Source: an uncultured Rhodospirillales bacterium
Lineage (GTDB): Bacteria; Pseudomonadota; Alphaproteobacteria; Rhodospirillales; Casp-alpha2
DNA: 9,451 nt
Direction: 5' to 3'
Assembly (NCBI GenBank): GCA_938074585.1
Contig: CALJEW010000330.1
Location: forward strand, 1-9,451
The notes beneath the pieces are model-generated. The model worked only from the letters and a program-made list of their open reading frames with translations. It searched no databases and was not told where the DNA came from. Shown here in pieces: positions 7,584-9,451 of the stretch; the stretch's first letter is position 1, and the number at the start of each line of letters is the position of its first letter. Position numbers and translations under genes: made by a program.

Positions 7584-7587
7584 GGGG
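7584..7587 (+). promoter_or_regulatory. Ribosome binding site choosing the regulator start
   Basis: GGGG precedes two closely spaced ATGs, three bases before 7591 and nine bases before 7597. The spacing favours ATG 7597. The longer frame from ATG 7549 has no ribosome site and would add a tail not expected before a receiver domain. Confidence 0.5.
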
Positions 7588-7596
7588 CATATGCAT

Positions 7597-8286
7597 ATGA
7601 CGTCGGAACGACGGATATTAATTGTTGATGACGACGACACTTTGCGCGAAATGTTGAGCGAGCAATTGAAATCGCATGAGGAGTTTTTGACAACCACAGT
7701 CGGAACAGCCAAAGAATGCTTGGAATTGGCGAGAACAGATTATTTTGATGTGATTTTGCTGGATGTGGGTTTACCCGATATGGACGGCCGTGAAGTGTGT
7801 CGTTTGATGCGTCGCAACGGTGTAACATCACCCATTTTAATTCTGACAGGCGCCGATACAGACGCCGATACGATTTTGGGGCTTGATGCGGGTGCTAACG
7901 ATTATATCGTAAAGCCGTTCCGTTTAGGTGTCTTATTGGCCCGATTGCGCGCACATATTCGCCAGCATGAACGCAGCGACGATGCGTTATTTACCATTGG
8001 GCCCTATACGTTTCAGCCTGCAAATAAGCTTTTATTGCGTGAATCTGACCAACGTAAAATCCGTTTGACTGATAAAGAAACAGCGATCTTGAAATATCTG
8101 TATAGAGCGGGTGATAAAGTCGTCAGCCGGGATACTTTATTAGATGAGGTTTGGGGTTATAACGAAAGCGTAACAACACATACTCTCGAAACCCATGTTT
8201 ACCGTTTGCGTCAAAAAATCGAACAAGACCCATCCAACGTAAAAATTTTAATCACTGAGCCGGGCGGATATCGACTAGAGCAATAG
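7597..8286 (+). CDS. OmpR/PhoB-family response regulator
   Basis: A 229-residue two-component transcription factor. The receiver domain (about 5-120) has the acidic pocket D11-D13 (ILIVDDDD), phospho-acceptor D56 (VILLDVGLPDMDG), the switch Thr84 (ILTGAD) and Lys106 (YIVKPF). The C-terminal winged-helix domain (about 128-227) carries LTDKETAILKYL, SRDTLLDEVWGY and the recognition helix around 193-207 (THTLETHVYRLR), ending in EPGGYRLEQ. All key residues are present, so it should be able to accept phosphate and bind DNA. The kinase gene directly downstream, 8 bp away, is a pseudogene, so its natural phosphate donor appears lost. The palindrome in the intergenic region upstream of it is a candidate binding site, by inference only. 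Its regulon cannot be deduced. Confidence 0.94.
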   Translation: MTSERRILIVDDDDTLREMLSEQLKSHEEFLTTTVGTAKECLELARTDYFDVILLDVGLPDMDGREVCRLMRRNGVTSPILILTGADTDADTILGLDAGANDYIVKPFRLGVLLARLRAHIRQHERSDDALFTIGPYTFQPANKLLLRESDQRKIRLTDKETAILKYLYRAGDKVVSRDTLLDEVWGYNESVTTHTLETHVYRLRQKIEQDPSNVKILITEPGGYRLEQ

Positions 8287-8294
8287 CAGATAAG

Positions 8295-9451
8295 GTGAAA
8301 ACTTAGAAAGCACCCAAGTCAGAAATTGAAATTCTGCGACTTAAAAGACCAGAAAGCTAATAAATACTGGATACGTCTCCAGAAGAAGCATTTGACCGCA
8401 TCACAAGAATTATTTTAGAAATGATAGGGCTGCTAGTTGCTCTGATTTGGTTGGTGGATCGTTAACGTCAATGGTTTAAATCTGATTATGGACCTGGTGG
8501 GACAGAAACACCGTGAGATATTGTATTTTGTTCCCATGTAATTTTGGGCGACGAAATTTTTGAAGTCCCTAATACACTCGATGACCTGCGGTTTGTGGAC
8601 AATCCGTTAGTAATAGAAGCACCATCTATTCGGTTTTATGTGGGAATGCCTCTGACGACCCCTGATGGATATAATTTGGTTATTTTGTGCGAAATTGATT
8701 ATGTCCTGCGCGAATTAAGCGCAAGTTATCTCGAGCTTCTTCAAGATCTAGGTCAGGTTGTTGTTGATGAAATGGAGCTTCGCATCGCTTTACGTAATAC
8801 CTTTAAAACACTCGATTTGGCAGCAAAACCGAATGTGTTGAAGGAAGAATTTATTTCAAACGTGACGCACGAATTATGCATACCGTTAACATCTATTCGT
8901 AAATCTTTGGGGCTTGTTAACATAGGGGTTACGCGAGAAGTACCTAAAGCCCTCAAAGAGCCATTAGAGACTGTTGACCTTAATACAGCGGTTCTACTAA
9001 ATTTAAGAAACGAGTTGCTTGACCTTCAAAAATTAAACTCCAGACATACAGAATATGATTTTAAGCCTGTAGTGATTGGTGATTTGATAAAAGAAATTTG
9101 CGTAAATACATGGGGAATAGCAAATGAATTAAAAATTCAATCTTATTTTTTTGGGCCTGAAAATGACAATCATGGCGAACTGGGCCGCATTAGATTTTTT
9201 AAATGCTCGTTCTTTTGTGATCAAGTTTTTTCCGACGGGTGAAGTTTTTGAAGTTAAGTTAGGTGAATTTGGAACTTTTATGAGTATCCTCGTTTATGAT
9301 AAATGGCCCAGAATCTCTGTTAAGTTTAAACTCTATATTTTCAATAGATTTTCGCAACTAAATATAACAACGAGTTCTACCAGAACTGGGCTTGAACGAT
9401 CCATTAGAAACATAATTGTTATCGTCCACCAAGGATGTACTCATTTTGATA
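8295..9451 (+). pseudogene. GAF-HisKA-HATPase sensor histidine kinase, degraded and cut by window end
   Basis: In one frame the plus strand reads a typical GAF-type kinase interrupted by stops at 8304, 8358, 8361, 8463 and 8514: ILRLKRPES, two stops, ILDTSPEEAFDRITRI, then LVDR-stop-RQWFKSDYG and ETP-stop-DIVFCSHVIL. The GAF domain continues as PSIRFYVGMPLTTPDG. HisKA follows with the H-box THELCIPLTSI (His codon 8868-8870), where the family has HELRTPLTSI. Around 9190 the frame shifts by one, and the ATPase domain continues open to the window end. Its N-box is poor (LNARSFVIKFFPTGE), the G1 box DxGxG has become DKWPRI (9298-9315), and the G2 box GTGLGLSI has become RTGLERSI. FNRFSQL is kept. 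The ancestral start is uncertain; GTG 8295 is a guess. A 232-codon stretch (8544-9242) is open, but only as a fragment of this gene. Confidence 0.93.

Noticed and set aside
7549..7596. Longer N-terminus for the response regulator from ATG 7549
   Set aside because: There is no ribosome binding site. The extra 16 residues precede a receiver domain that normally begins a few residues before ILIVDDD. GGGG at 7584-7587 suits ATG 7597.
8544..9242. A 232-codon open frame as an independent gene
   Set aside because: It begins at a TTG in the middle of a GAF domain, with GAF sequence continuing upstream through stops, and it ends at a frameshift inside the ATPase domain. It is a fragment of the kinase pseudogene.
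1..9451. CRISPR array, tRNA, rRNA, transposase or attachment site
   Set aside because: No regularly spaced repeats, cloverleaf-like segments, conserved rRNA stretches or transposase motifs were recognised on either strand.

Overview
The window looks like a piece of an AT-rich alphaproteobacterial chromosome in which intact genes alternate with clearly decayed ones. The alphaproteobacterial assignment is an inference. It rests on the style of the GTP cyclohydrolase II, which carries a degenerate RibB-like N-terminal half, on the GAF/HisKA kinase paired with an OmpR-type regulator, and on the homogentisate-type gene cluster. No rRNA, tRNA, CRISPR array, insertion sequence or phage gene is visible.

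Layout. Positions 1-820 hold no recognisable intact gene. Fragmented minus-strand reading frames near the left edge may be a decayed gene that I cannot name. A sigma70-like promoter (821-850) leads into a complete soluble cytochrome P450 gene (907-2118, plus). This converges tail to tail on a minus-strand series that reads, in its own direction: GTP cyclohydrolase II (7410-6256), a PAS-PAS-GGDEF diguanylate cyclase (6212-4875), a wrecked 4-hydroxyphenylpyruvate dioxygenase gene (hpd, 4833-3961), a VOC-fold metalloenzyme (3922-3374) and fumarylacetoacetase (3374-2115). Gaps between them are about 40 bp or less, and the last two genes overlap by one base, so a single transcript is possible. To the right, divergent from the cyclohydrolase, is an intact OmpR-family response regulator (7597-8286). 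It is followed after 8 bp by its presumed partner, a GAF-HisKA-HATPase histidine kinase that is now a pseudogene running off the window end.

How they work together. hpd, the VOC gene and fah form a tyrosine/homogentisate catabolic block: HPPD makes homogentisate, and FAH splits fumarylacetoacetate into fumarate and acetoacetate. The first enzyme is dead here, while the last keeps every active-site residue I can check. No homogentisate dioxygenase gene is in the window. In the same way the response regulator is intact while its kinase is dead. The main story is therefore selective decay: two systems have each lost one member while the partner stays open. Several of the lesions fit C-to-T or G-to-A change. 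I did not find convincing evidence for an entirely new system; the best leads are the half-dead pathways, the P450/VOC association with fah, and an inverted repeat over the cyclohydrolase promoter.
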